A stretch of DNA of 31,760 bases. Source: JADHLN01 sp965658435. GTDB lineage: Bacteria; Pseudomonadota; Alphaproteobacteria; Rickettsiales; JABIRX01. Shown here one piece after another: positions 14,727-23,413 of the stretch. A program made the position numbers and the translations under genes. Position 1 is the first letter of the stretch; each line of letters opens with the position of its first letter. Location of the stretch: the NCBI GenBank assembly GCA_965658435.1, contig CBFHSE010000016.1, positions 1 to 31,760 on the forward strand. The letters are read 5' to 3'. The notes beneath the pieces were generated by a model. The model saw only the letters and a program-made list of their open reading frames with translations. It did no database searches and was not told the origin of the DNA.

Positions 14727-15272
14727 TTACCTTATAATAAATTCAATGGGTATAATCACCCAGTAATTAGTTAATTCTTTTGAATCATATTTCCATCTTC
14801 TTACAGCATTAATAGCTGCATTATCTAATAATTTATAACCAGATGATTCTGATAATTCAATTTTAATTACATAGCCTTCATTATTTATTAATGCTTTTAA
14901 AATTACCTTTCCTTCTTGTTTTAATCTTAAAGATCTTTTTGGGTATGAGGGCGGAGTTTTTTTCCCAGTTAATTTATTATTTTCAATAGTTGGAATTATG
15001 TTTTTTTGTTGTTTTGGTTGTTTTGATATGATTTTTGCATTTGTTTTTTTGTTTTTAATTATTGTTGCTTTTTCAATTTCCTTGTCTGCTTCATTATAAT
15101 TGATGGTTAGATTTTTAATATTTAACTTTTGTAAAGTGATTTGACTATCAAATATGCTTTCTTTTTTTATGTGAAAAAGAAGACTAAATATTGTTAAATG
15201 TAAAATTATTGATAGAAAAAAGGCGTTTAATAGTTTTGATTTGAATAGTTTGATAAATTTTAGATTTGGCAA
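14727..15272 (-). CDS. tonB: TonB energy-transducing protein
   Basis: 181 residues, beginning at TTG; an upstream in-frame TAA and the lack of any other Met make this the only reasonable start. A cytoplasmic basic N-terminus precedes one membrane helix (about 14-34) carrying the S-x3-H motif (Ser21, His25) that contacts ExbB/ExbD. The periplasmic spacer is Lys/Asn-rich with few prolines, unlike the Pro-rich spacer of enteric TonB. The C-terminal domain (about 105-181) has SYPKRSLRLKQEGKVILK, the SSG turn and the A-x2-AVRRWKY motif. It passes proton-motive energy to outer-membrane receptors. The adjacent divergent receptor gene and shared Fur box make that receptor the likely partner. Confidence 0.9.
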   Translation of the reverse strand: MPNLKFIKLFKSKLLNAFFLSIILHLTIFSLLFHIKKESIFDSQITLQKLNIKNLTINYNEADKEIEKATIIKNKKTNAKIISKQPKQQKNIIPTIENNKLTGKKTPPSYPKRSLRLKQEGKVILKALINNEGYVIKIELSESSGYKLLDNAAINAVRRWKYDSKELTNYWVIIPIEFIIR

Positions 15273-15310
15273 TTTTTATTTATGCTGTTTTTATAATTGA
15301 CTAATATATT

Positions 15311-15329
15311 AATAATGATAATCATTATC
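15311..15329. promoter_or_regulatory. Fur box between tonB and the receptor gene
   Basis: AATAATGATAATCATTATC matches the 19-bp consensus GATAATGATAATCATTATC at 18 of 19 positions. It lies in the 89-nt divergent region, 38 nt from the tonB start and 32 nt from the receptor start. It is well placed to shut off both when Fe2+-Fur is present. A TATAAT-like stretch (15290-15297) reads on both strands beside it. Confidence 0.85.
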
Positions 15330-15361
15330 AATAACATAAGCAACAAATTTTATCAAAAAAT

Positions 15362-17554
15362 ATGGAAAAGAGTTTTAGATCATTATTAAAGAGTTTTGGC
15401 TATGTTGTTATTATTGCTCTTAGCAATAATAATTATGCTATAGCTAAAGCATCAGAGGTTATTAAGGTAATTGGTAATGAGTTAGATGCAAAAAATATTG
15501 CTGGATCAGCAAATATTATTACAAAAGACCTGATAAAAAAATATAATTATAATGATATTAATCGAGTTTTGAGACAGGTTCCTGGTGTTAATCTACAAGA
15601 GGAAGATGGCTTTGGTAATAGACCAAATATATCTTTTAGGGGAGGAAGATCCGAAAGAAGCGCGGATGTAACTTTAATGGAGGATGGTATTTTAATAGCG
15701 CCAGCTCCTTATTCTGCATCAAGTGCTTATTATTTTCCTAGAGTTAATAGAATGGAAGCTGTTGAGGTAAGAAAGGGTAGTTCTTCTATAAAATATGGTC
15801 CAAGAACTACATCTGGAGTTGTCAATTTGCTTTCAACATCTATACCAAATAAAAGAGAGGGGGGAGCAAATTTTGCCCTTGGTAATTATTCTACAAAAAG
15901 GTCTGAGTTAAATTATGGTGATAATTTTGAAAAATTTTCATATGTAATGGATATTAGTGATTCAAGAAGTAAGGGTTTTAAATCTATAGATGTTGTGGGT
16001 GGTAACACTGGCTATGAAATTCAGGATGTAATGGGTAAATATAGATTGAGCTCTAATCCAAATAATGATTTATATCAATATATTCAATTGAAATTAGGTG
16101 CAACAGAAGAGGATTCTAAAGAAACTTATCTTGGCTTAACAGAAGAAGATTTTAATAGTAACCCTTTTAGAAGATATGCAGCGACGCAAAAAGATAAAAT
16201 GCTTGCAGAGCATCAGCAATATCAAATACAGTATTTTATTGAGCCAAATGATAAGCTAAATATTACCACAACAGCATATCTTAATAATTTTCAAAGAAAT
16301 TGGTATAAATTGCAATCTGTTACAAATGCTTCGGTTAAAAAAAGTTTAGAAGATGCTCTTATTGATAGTAATTATCTTGATTTTTTGAAAGGAAATGCTG
16401 ACTTACCAGGGGTTGCTACAGATAATCTTACTTTAAGGGCTAATAATCGTGATTATAGTTCAAAGGGAATAGCAACTAATCTTAATTATAATTTTAAAAA
16501 TAGAAATTTAGAACATGATTTTAGTTTAGGTGTTAGATATCATCATGATTATGAGGCGCGTTTTCAGCATGAGGATGAATATTCTATTATTAATGGGGTA
16601 ATGCAATTAGTAAGAAAAGGTGAGCCAGGAAGTAATGCAGATAAAAAAGGATCTGCTAACGCTACTGCTATTTTTATTGAAGATAAAATCAAATTAGGTG
16701 ATTTTACTGTTGTACCTGGATTAAGATATGAAAATATCTCGTTAAAAAGAGAGGACTATAAAAATAACAGCTTATATGAGAATAATTTAGATGTTTTTGT
16801 GCCAGCTATTGCTTTTATTTATAGTTTTACTGATAGTTTAAATGGTTTTTTTGGTGTGCATCGTGGCTTTGCTCCGCCAGCTCCATCTGCAAATATAAAT
16901 CAAGATTATGAAAAATCTGTAAATTACGAAACTGGTTTCAAATTTCTTAATAAAGGTTTTAAGGCTGAGCTTGTGGGTTTTTTTAATGATTATAAAAATC
17001 TATTAGGTGAAGAGACTTTATCAAGTGGCAATGGTAATGGATCTGGTGAGCAATTTAATGGAGGTGAGGTAAATTTATATGGTTTAGAATTTGCTTTAGA
17101 ATATGATCTGGCAAAGTTTTTTGAAAATATAACATATAAATTCCCTGTAAGCTTTAATTATAGTTTTACAGATGCTGAATTTGCTTCGAGTTTTTCAAGT
17201 GAATTTGATGAATGGGGTGATGTTACAAAAGGTGATGAATTGCCTTATATTGCTAAGCATCAATTTTATATTTCTTCAGCTATAGAAGCGGATAATTGGA
17301 GTCATTCTTTATCTTTAAAATATGTTGATGAAATGAGAACAGAAGCAGGAAGTGGAGAAATCATTAGTAGCGCAGCTACTGATGCTGCATTGGTAATGGA
17401 TTTAGCGTCTGAGTATAAAATTAATTCTAATTTGAAGTTATTCTCTACAATTTATAATTTAAGTAATGAAAAATATGTAGTGGCTAGAAGGCCATATGGT
17501 GCAAGACCAGCTGCCCCTAGAATGTTTTTAGCTGGGGTAAAGCTTAATTTTTAA
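15362..17554 (+). CDS. TonB-dependent outer-membrane receptor, FecA-like (ferric chelate uptake)
   Basis: 730 residues. A signal peptide (about 1-29, ending near AIAKA) is followed by the plug domain (about 35-160). The plug includes VLRQVPGVN, RGGRSERSADVTLMEDGILI, APAPYSASSAYYFPR, MEAVEVRKGSSSIKYGP and SGVVNLLS. The LMEDG-APAPY and YGP-SGVVN pattern is close to FecA-type ferric-dicitrate receptors. The rest is a 22-strand barrel of alternating aromatic segments, ending in ...AGVKLNF with the C-terminal Phe expected for barrel insertion. The receptor imports an iron chelate into the periplasm using TonB. It diverges from tonB-exbB-exbD with a Fur box between. No FecI/FecR pair and no ABC permease are nearby. 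Citrate as ligand is not proven. No clear Shine-Dalgarno sequence is seen. Confidence 0.9.
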   Translation: MEKSFRSLLKSFGYVVIIALSNNNYAIAKASEVIKVIGNELDAKNIAGSANIITKDLIKKYNYNDINRVLRQVPGVNLQEEDGFGNRPNISFRGGRSERSADVTLMEDGILIAPAPYSASSAYYFPRVNRMEAVEVRKGSSSIKYGPRTTSGVVNLLSTSIPNKREGGANFALGNYSTKRSELNYGDNFEKFSYVMDISDSRSKGFKSIDVVGGNTGYEIQDVMGKYRLSSNPNNDLYQYIQLKLGATEEDSKETYLGLTEEDFNSNPFRRYAATQKDKMLAEHQQYQIQYFIEPNDKLNITTTAYLNNFQRNWYKLQSVTNASVKKSLEDALIDSNYLDFLKGNADLPGVATDNLTLRANNRDYSSKGIATNLNYNFKNRNLEHDFSLGVRYHHDYEARFQHEDEYSIINGVMQLVRKGEPGSNADKKGSANATAIFIEDKIKLGDFTVVPGLRYENISLKREDYKNNSLYENNLDVFVPAIAFIYSFTDSLNGFFGVHRGFAPPAPSANINQDYEKSVNYETGFKFLNKGFKAELVGFFNDYKNLLGEETLSSGNGNGSGEQFNGGEVNLYGLEFALEYDLAKFFENITYKFPVSFNYSFTDAEFASSFSSEFDEWGDVTKGDELPYIAKHQFYISSAIEADNWSHSLSLKYVDEMRTEAGSGEIISSAATDAALVMDLASEYKINSNLKLFSTIYNLSNEKYVVARRPYGARPAAPRMFLAGVKLNF

Positions 17555-17605
17555 TTTGTTTGTAATGAATTTCTATATTTTATATATGCTTTGAATTTTA
17601 TGAAA

Positions 17606-17634
17606 TTTACTGCATATTTGATTCTAGTTATTAT
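17606..17634 (+). promoter_or_regulatory. Possible promoter of the photolyase operon
   Basis: TTTACT (17606-17611), a 17-nt spacer and TATTAT (17629-17634). The predicted start is within a few bases of the ATG at 17643, so the transcript would be nearly leaderless; this weakens the call. Confidence 0.3.
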
Positions 17635-17642
17635 AGAAAATT

Positions 17643-18620
17643 ATGAAAATTGCCATTATCGGAACAGGAGTTTCAGCTTCAATATTAGCCTATTTGTTAA
17701 AAGAAAAAAATCATGAAATAATTTTATTTGATAAAGCAAGAGGAGTGGGGGGAAGGTTATCTGGTAAAAGAACAGAGTTTGGTAAAATAGAGCATGGAGC
17801 TCAGTTTTTTACAGTTAAAACTAAAGAGTTTTCTGAATTTTTGCTTAAAAATTTTCAAGAGGATCAGTTAAGATTATGGCAGCCAAAAATTGCCGCATAT
17901 CATAATGGTTTATTTAATAATTTAGAGGTAGATTATAAAATATTAAAGCCTGCAATGAATCAATTTTCTAAAAATATATTATCTGATTTTAAGGTTAGTT
18001 TAACAACTAAAATTGATGGTTTAGAAAGAAAATTAGGAAAATGGAATTTATATGCAGAAGAAAGTAAATTTACTGATTTTGATTTGGTGATTTCAACTGC
18101 ACCTCCTTTGCAAAGTTATGATTTGTTAAAAAACAAAGCTGATTTTGCTCCTAAGTTAAAAAATTATGAAATGCTTCCTACCCATGCTTTTTTAGGGGTT
18201 TTAAAAAAATATCCTGATTTTGAATATGAGGCTGTAAAATTTTTAGATCATGAGATATTTTCCTGGTTTGCAGTACAAAATAGTAAAGATAATGATAGGG
18301 AAAATTATCGGTTTATTTTACATAGTAAGCATGAATGGTCTTTAAAGAATTTAGATATAACTTTGGAGGGTTTTAAAAAATTTTTTATAAGAGATTTTCA
18401 AGAATTTATAGATTTGCAAGAGGATGATTTTAAATATAGTTTTTTACATTTATGGCGTTATGCCAGCCCACTTGATTATGAATTAAAAGAGAGTGATATT
18501 TTATTTGATAGAAAAAATAATCTGGCAGTTTGTGGTGATTATTTGACGGGTGGAAATATTGAAGCTGCTTTTTTAAGCGCAAAGAATCTTGCTAATAAAT
18601 TAATGAATTTTTATGGTTAA
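17643..18620 (+). CDS. FAD-dependent (renalase-like) oxidoreductase, COG3380 type
   Basis: 325 residues. The N-terminal Rossmann motif (IAIIGTGVSASILAYLL) is followed by an acidic strand end (LFDK) and RGVGGRLSGKR, then EHGAQFFT. This pattern is typical of the NAD(P)/FAD-binding amine-oxidase/renalase-like family. The C-terminus has a second FAD contact (LAVCGDYLTGGNIEAAFLSA). Genes of this type are often found next to cryptochrome/photolyase-related genes in proteobacteria; here the photolyase start overlaps its end by 8 nt. The substrate is unknown. It is the first gene of a five-gene unit reaching 22392. Confidence 0.85.
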   Translation: MKIAIIGTGVSASILAYLLKEKNHEIILFDKARGVGGRLSGKRTEFGKIEHGAQFFTVKTKEFSEFLLKNFQEDQLRLWQPKIAAYHNGLFNNLEVDYKILKPAMNQFSKNILSDFKVSLTTKIDGLERKLGKWNLYAEESKFTDFDLVISTAPPLQSYDLLKNKADFAPKLKNYEMLPTHAFLGVLKKYPDFEYEAVKFLDHEIFSWFAVQNSKDNDRENYRFILHSKHEWSLKNLDITLEGFKKFFIRDFQEFIDLQEDDFKYSFLHLWRYASPLDYELKESDILFDRKNNLAVCGDYLTGGNIEAAFLSAKNLANKLMNFYG

Positions 18621-20244
18621 AAAATTAGCTGTAATTCTTGGTGATCAATTAAGTTTAAATATTTCTTCTTTGGGGAAAATTTCTAAAGATGACCATATTT
18701 TAATGATGGAGGTGATGAGTGAAGCGAGCTACGTTAAGCATCACAAGCATAAAATTATTCTAATTTTTTCTGCCATGCGGCATTATGCAAAAAATTTAAG
18801 AGATTTGGGATATAAGGTTACTTATATAGAATTTGAGGATAAAAAAAATACACATTCAATTGCTGGAGAAATTTCGCGTTTTATTGATAATAAAGATATT
18901 TCAGAAATATTTGTAACAGATGTTGGTGAATATCGTTTATTTAAGGAGTTGGATTCTTTAAAAGAAATTCTCTCTATTAAATTAACCTTTGTAAATGATG
19001 ATAGATTTATTGTAGATAGAGAATTTTTTAAAAATTGGGCTAAAGATAGAAAAGAGTTAATTCTTGAATATTTTTATCGAGAAATAAGGAGGAAAACTAA
19101 TATTTTAATGGATGGTAAAAAACCATGCGGAGATAAATGGAATTATGATGCAGAAAATAGAAAGCCAGCTGGCAAGCAAGTTCCTGATGTAAAATTTTTA
19201 AAATTTAAAGATGATGAAATAACTTTAGAAGTAAAAAAATTAGTAGCTAGAAATTTTGCTAATAATATGGGAGATGTTAATGATTTTAACTATGCTGTAA
19301 CTAGAGAAGATGCTCTCGATGCATTTGCTTTTTTTATTAAAGAGAAGTTAGAAAATTTTGGTTCTTATCAGGATGTGATGTATGAGGATCAAGCTTTTTT
19401 ATTTCATAGTTTAATTTCTCCATATTTAAATATTGGNNNNNNNNNNNNNNNNNNNNNNNNNNNNNNNNNNNNNNNNNNNNNNNNNNNNNNNNNNNNNNNN
19501 NNNNNNNNNNNNNNNNNNNNNNNNNNNNNNNNNNGTTTTTTGGATCCTTTGGAGATTTGTCGAAAAATTGAAGAGGAATATAGGCAAAATAAAGCACCGT
19601 TAAATGCAGTTGAAGGGTTTATAAGGCAAGTAATTGGTTGGCGTGAATTTATCAGGGGTGTTTATTGGCATTATATGCCTGAATATACAGAATCTAATTT
19701 TTTAGAAGCTAAGAATAAATTACCAGAATTTTACTGGAGTGGTGAAACTGAATTAAATTGTTTGAAACAGGTTATAGGATTTACTAAAAAATATGCATAT
19801 TCTCATCATATTCAAAGATTAATGATTACTGGTAATTTTGCTTTATTAATTGGAGCTGATGTTAAGCAAGTGCATGAGTGGTATTTGGCGGCATATATTG
19901 ATGCATATGAATGGGTAGAATCACCTAATATTATTGGTATGTCTTTATATGCGGATGGTGGTATAGTTGCAACTAAACCTTATGTTTCTGGTGGGAGTTA
20001 TATAAATCGTATGTCTAATTTTTGTAAAAATTGTAAATATGATATAAAAACTAATGATCAGGAAAATTCTTGCCCTTTTAATTATTTATATTGGAATTTT
20101 CTGGATCTTCATAAAAATAAATTTAAAAATAATAGAAGAATGGCTATTGCATATAATAATTTAGAAAAAATGGATGAAGATAAATTGAAAAAAATTAAAA
20201 ATTTAGCTGTTAATTTTATAAAGGTGCAAGCGAATGTTAGATAA
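18613..20244 (+). CDS. FeS-type (6-4) photolyase / deoxyribodipyrimidine photolyase-related protein (contains assembly gap)
   Basis: The N-terminal antenna/Rossmann domain shows LAVILGDQLS, MEVMSEASYVKHHKHKI and FSAMRHYAKNL, signatures of the DPRP/PhrB family. The C-terminal helical FAD domain shows LNAVEGFIRQVIGWREFIRG, NIIGMSLYADGG and the cysteine cluster NFCKNC...SCPFNYLYWNF. With a further Cys in ELNCLKQVI, the cluster would bind the [4Fe-4S] centre of this class. The enzyme repairs UV-induced (6-4) photoproducts using light. Positions 19437-19534 are N. Without the N's the protein is about 510 residues, the family's usual length, and the flanks join as YLNIG/FLDPLE. The gene overlaps its upstream neighbour by 8 nt and the SDR gene by 11 nt. 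Confidence 0.9.
   Translation: MVKKLAVILGDQLSLNISSLGKISKDDHILMMEVMSEASYVKHHKHKIILIFSAMRHYAKNLRDLGYKVTYIEFEDKKNTHSIAGEISRFIDNKDISEIFVTDVGEYRLFKELDSLKEILSIKLTFVNDDRFIVDREFFKNWAKDRKELILEYFYREIRRKTNILMDGKKPCGDKWNYDAENRKPAGKQVPDVKFLKFKDDEITLEVKKLVARNFANNMGDVNDFNYAVTREDALDAFAFFIKEKLENFGSYQDVMYEDQAFLFHSLISPYLNIXXXXXXXXXXXXXXXXXXXXXXXXXXXXXXXXXXFLDPLEICRKIEEEYRQNKAPLNAVEGFIRQVIGWREFIRGVYWHYMPEYTESNFLEAKNKLPEFYWSGETELNCLKQVIGFTKKYAYSHHIQRLMITGNFALLIGADVKQVHEWYLAAYIDAYEWVESPNIIGMSLYADGGIVATKPYVSGGSYINRMSNFCKNCKYDIKTNDQENSCPFNYLYWNFLDLHKNKFKNNRRMAIAYNNLEKMDEDKLKKIKNLAVNFIKVQANVR
19437..19534. other. 98-nt run of N (scaffold gap) inside the photolyase gene
   Basis: The left flank ends AATATTGG and the right flank begins GTTTTTTGG. 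Merging on the shared G gives AATATTGGTTTTTTGG, which reads Asn-Ile-Gly-Phe-Leu in frame and matches the expected family sequence. The gap probably contains no missing sequence. Confidence 0.9.
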
Positions 20245-20965
20245 TTTCTCAAATAATTTAAAAATTGTAATTATAGGTGCTACTGGTGCAATTGGTAAGG
20301 CAATGTTAAATATTTTTGCTGCAAATGATAAAATAGATAAAATATTTACGATCTCTAGATCTGAATTAGAATTTGATTCTGCTAAAGTTACTAAAATAAG
20401 ATGTGATTTTTTAGATGAAAAATCATTAGAAAATTTGGATAGTGAAATTGATTCTAATATTGATATTGTTATTGTTGCAACAGGAATATTACATGAAGTT
20501 GATTTACAGCCAGAAAAAAATATCAAAGAATTATCATATAAAAATATGGAGCAGATATTCAAAATAAATTTATTTGCTCCCACAATAATTGGTAAATATT
20601 TATTGCCTAAATTAGTTAAAGATAAAAGGGCGGTTTTTGCTGCAATCTCTGCAAGAGTTGGTAGTATATCAGACAATCATCTTGGCGGTTGGTATAGTTA
20701 TAGAGCTAGTAAGGCGGCATTAAATATGATGCTTAAAAATTTTGCTATTGAAATGTCGAGAACTAATAATCAAAGAATAGTAATAGCTTTACATCCAGGG
20801 ACAGTTAAAAGTAAATTATCAGATCCATTTTCACAATTTGTTAAAGCAGAAAAATTATTTAGCCCAGAATTTGCAGCTGAATCTTTAATTAATGTAATTG
20901 ATAGTGTTAACATAAAAGATTCAGGTAAAATTTTTGCCTATGATGGTAAAGTTATAGAATATTAA
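20234..20965 (+). CDS. Short-chain dehydrogenase/reductase (SDR), CsgA-like
   Basis: 243 residues, normal for a classical SDR. The cofactor motif GATGAIG lies at 15-21, followed by ATG (82-84, within VATGILHE). The catalytic Ser is at about 144 (ISARVGS), and Tyr156-x3-Lys160 lies in GGWYSYRASKAALNMML. The substrate is not evident. It overlaps the photolyase gene by 11 nt (AAGGTG ribosome site within that gene). The trio COG3380 oxidoreductase - photolyase - SDR recurs in several aquatic proteobacteria, suggesting a shared role in light/UV response or in cofactor supply for it; this is inference. Confidence 0.88.
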   Translation: MLDNFSNNLKIVIIGATGAIGKAMLNIFAANDKIDKIFTISRSELEFDSAKVTKIRCDFLDEKSLENLDSEIDSNIDIVIVATGILHEVDLQPEKNIKELSYKNMEQIFKINLFAPTIIGKYLLPKLVKDKRAVFAAISARVGSISDNHLGGWYSYRASKAALNMMLKNFAIEMSRTNNQRIVIALHPGTVKSKLSDPFSQFVKAEKLFSPEFAAESLINVIDSVNIKDSGKIFAYDGKVIEY

Positions 20966-20966
20966 A

Positions 20967-21389
20967 ATGAGATATTTAATAATAATATTTCCATTAATAA
21001 TTATTTTGCAATCTTGCTCTAGATATAAAGGGGGGGCCATATATGCTTTGAATAATTATCGTGGCAATGATTATTATAGTTTCTTTAATTATAATATTAT
21101 CAAAAAGGGTAATGTAATTGTGCATGCAAGAATTGCTGGTACAGATTATTATGGTAATGCAATTAATATTAGATCAAATAATGGTGATAAAAGAAAATTC
21201 TCGGTTATTAGAATGCAAAATCGGGATGGTTCTTTGATTCAGTGTTTTAATGAATTAAATAAGGCGACAAATTTTGCTAAAGGGGGTAAAGGAATTTGTT
21301 ATGAGGATGGAGAGCGTTTATTTGATATAATAATTCAGCCTTCAAATAGTTATATGTCTATTAATTTTTTAAGGAATTTTTTAAGGTAA
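20967..21389 (+). CDS. Small lipoprotein A, unknown function
   Basis: 140 residues. The signal peptide ends in LQSC, a lipobox (Cys17), so the protein should be lipidated and sit in the inner or outer membrane. The mature part is beta-rich, with a GTDYYG motif, an internal Cys (IQCF), and near the end GKGICYEDGERLFDI. This layout (G-x-x-x-x-G, C, G-x-C-x-x-G-x-x-(Y/F)) is shared with the lipoprotein at 23933-24334 and with a broad group of small uncharacterised Gram-negative lipoproteins. It starts 1 nt after the SDR stop and ends 1 nt before the PstS-like gene, within the same operon. Confidence 0.7.
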   Translation: MRYLIIIFPLIIILQSCSRYKGGAIYALNNYRGNDYYSFFNYNIIKKGNVIVHARIAGTDYYGNAINIRSNNGDKRKFSVIRMQNRDGSLIQCFNELNKATNFAKGGKGICYEDGERLFDIIIQPSNSYMSINFLRNFLR

Positions 21390-21390
21390 A

Positions 21391-22392
21391 ATGGTTTATT
21401 TAATTAAAATATTTTTAGTTTTTGTAATTTTAACTAAGCAGCTTAATGCAGAAGAGAGAATTAAAATCATTGGCTCTTCAACAATGTTTCCTTTTATGAA
21501 AAATATAGCTGAGGAATTTTCGCTAAATACATATTATCCAGCCCCAATTATTGAATCAGTTGGTACAGGAGGAGGGTTTAAATTATTTTGTTCTCAAAGA
21601 AATAAGAAAATAAATATTGCCAATGCCTCGCGTTTGATAACAGATACAGAATTAAAATATTGTCATAAAAATGGTTATAATGATTTATATCAATTCAAGC
21701 TTGGTTATGATGGAGTTGTTCTTGCTAATATGAACATATCTCCTCAATATAGTTTTACATCTTATGAATTATTTCTAGCTTTAAGCGAATATGTGCCTGT
21801 TAAAGGTAAAATAATCAAAAATCCCTATAAATATTGGGATGATATAAATTCTAATTTTCCGCATAAGAAAATTAGAATTTATGGCCCTACAACTTCATCT
21901 GGAACAAGAGACGTTATAATTGATAAAATTATCAGGCCATTTTGCTTATATAATGATTTATTTGTAAATAAATTTCCTGATTTAAAGAATAGAGAAAATA
22001 AATGTAGTTTAATCAGGTCTGATAAGGCTTATGTAAATATGGCTGAAAACGATAATTTAATAGTTCATAAATTAATTCAGAATCCAGATTCATTAGGTTT
22101 TTTTGGTTATTATTTTCTTTATAATAATGAAGAATTATTACAAGCCTCTAAAATTAATGAAATTGAGCCATTCTATGAAAATATTAAATCTAAAGCTTAT
22201 ATTCTTTCTAGGCCTCTTTATATTTATATTAAGGATAAAGACTGGCGGAAAAATAGGATGCTTGCCAAATTTATTAAGTTTTTATCTTCAAAAGAAGTAA
22301 CTGGTAGTAATGGTTTTTTAAGTGAAAAAGGTTTTATACCTTTAAAAGATGCAGAGTTTGGTTATAATGAGATATTTCACATTAAAAATTAG
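21391..22392 (+). CDS. PstS-like phosphate-binding periplasmic protein (paralogue 1)
   Basis: 333 residues. A cleavable signal peptide (about 1-20) is followed by the PstS-family pattern: IKIIGSSTMFPF at the mature N-terminus, SVGTGGGFKLFC, ANASR, GYDGVVLAN, NPYKYWDDIN and the anion-binding TSSGTRD loop. The C-terminus has FLSEKGFIPL. Such proteins capture inorganic phosphate for the PstCAB transporter or act in phosphate-linked surface functions. No pstC, pstA, pstB or phoU is adjacent. AAGG at the end of lipoprotein A serves as ribosome site. The last 11 nt overlap the convergent rlmN. About 40-50% of residues match the second copy at 26396-27388 by eye. Confidence 0.85.
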   Translation: MVYLIKIFLVFVILTKQLNAEERIKIIGSSTMFPFMKNIAEEFSLNTYYPAPIIESVGTGGGFKLFCSQRNKKINIANASRLITDTELKYCHKNGYNDLYQFKLGYDGVVLANMNISPQYSFTSYELFLALSEYVPVKGKIIKNPYKYWDDINSNFPHKKIRIYGPTTSSGTRDVIIDKIIRPFCLYNDLFVNKFPDLKNRENKCSLIRSDKAYVNMAENDNLIVHKLIQNPDSLGFFGYYFLYNNEELLQASKINEIEPFYENIKSKAYILSRPLYIYIKDKDWRKNRMLAKFIKFLSSKEVTGSNGFLSEKGFIPLKDAEFGYNEIFHIKN

Positions 22393-23413
22393 ATTTTAAT
22401 TGTCCACAAGCTGCCAGAATATCATTACCTCTATTTTTTCTAATTGTTACATAAATTCCTGCATCTTGCAGTAATCTGCTAAATTTGTGGATACGATTAT
22501 TTGAAGAGCATTCATAGGAAACGCCAGGCCATGGATTGAATGGAATTAGGTTAAATTTAATGGGAAGATTCTTGGTTAATTTAATTAAGTCTCTTGCATC
22601 AATATCGCTATCATTAATGTCTTTTAGCATTACATATTCGAAGGTGATAATTTGGCCGGTTTTAGAGGCATAATTTTTACATGATTTTAGTAAGTCATTT
22701 ATAGGATATTTTTTATTTATAGGCATTATCTCTGTTCTGGTTTTATCATTTGCTGCATGAAATGATATAGCAAGACCAACTTTCAAATCATCAGCCATTT
22801 GGTCAATTTTTGGAATTATGCCTGAGCTTGAAATAGTGATTTTTTTTGCTGAAAAATCAAAGCTGTTTTTAGCTAATAATATTTCGCTAGCTTTTTTTAC
22901 ATTATCGTAATTTAACATTGGTTCTCCCATTCCCATAAATACTATATTAGTAATTAATTTTTTGGAATTTTTGAAATCATTAATGAGTTTTTTAGCAAGG
23001 AAAATTTGAGAGATTATTTCATTTGCATCAAGATTCTTTTCGAGTAATTGGGTTCCTGTGTGACAAAATTTACAATTTAATGTACAGCCAATTTGAGAGG
23101 AGATACATAAAGTTCCTCTTTTTTCTTCTGGTATATATACGGTTTCAATTTTCTTGTTATCTTGATTAGCAAATAACCATTTAATTGTGCCGTCATTTGA
23201 TTTTTGTTCTGTTACTAATTTTAAGCTAGTAATAATAAAATTACTGCTAAGCAAATTTCTTAAGTCTTTGGGTAAATTTGCCATATTAGCAAAATTATCT
23301 TCGCCATTTTTAAATACCCATTGATTAATTTGTGAGGCGCGAAATTTTTTGAAATTATTTGTAATTAGAAAATCTTCTAATTCTTGGATGTTTAGAGTAA
23401 AAAAATTAATCAT
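22382..23413 (-). CDS. rlmN: Dual-specificity 23S rRNA (A2503)/tRNA (A37) C2-methyltransferase RlmN
   Basis: 343 residues, usual for the family. The radical-SAM cluster cysteines are in IGCTLNCKFCHTG (Cys110, 114, 117). TLCISSQ (Cys103), GMGEPMLNYDNV, and the methylated C-terminal Cys in DILAACGQL (Cys336) are all present, so the enzyme looks active. It uses SAM and a [4Fe-4S] centre to methylate A2503 of 23S rRNA and A37 of some tRNAs. It overlaps the end of cox11 by 8 nt, is cotranscribed with it, and overlaps the convergent pstS-like gene by 11 nt. Confidence 0.95.
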   Translation of the reverse strand: MINFFTLNIQELEDFLITNNFKKFRASQINQWVFKNGEDNFANMANLPKDLRNLLSSNFIITSLKLVTEQKSNDGTIKWLFANQDNKKIETVYIPEEKRGTLCISSQIGCTLNCKFCHTGTQLLEKNLDANEIISQIFLAKKLINDFKNSKKLITNIVFMGMGEPMLNYDNVKKASEILLAKNSFDFSAKKITISSSGIIPKIDQMADDLKVGLAISFHAANDKTRTEIMPINKKYPINDLLKSCKNYASKTGQIITFEYVMLKDINDSDIDARDLIKLTKNLPIKFNLIPFNPWPGVSYECSSNNRIHKFSRLLQDAGIYVTIRKNRGNDILAACGQLKSNF

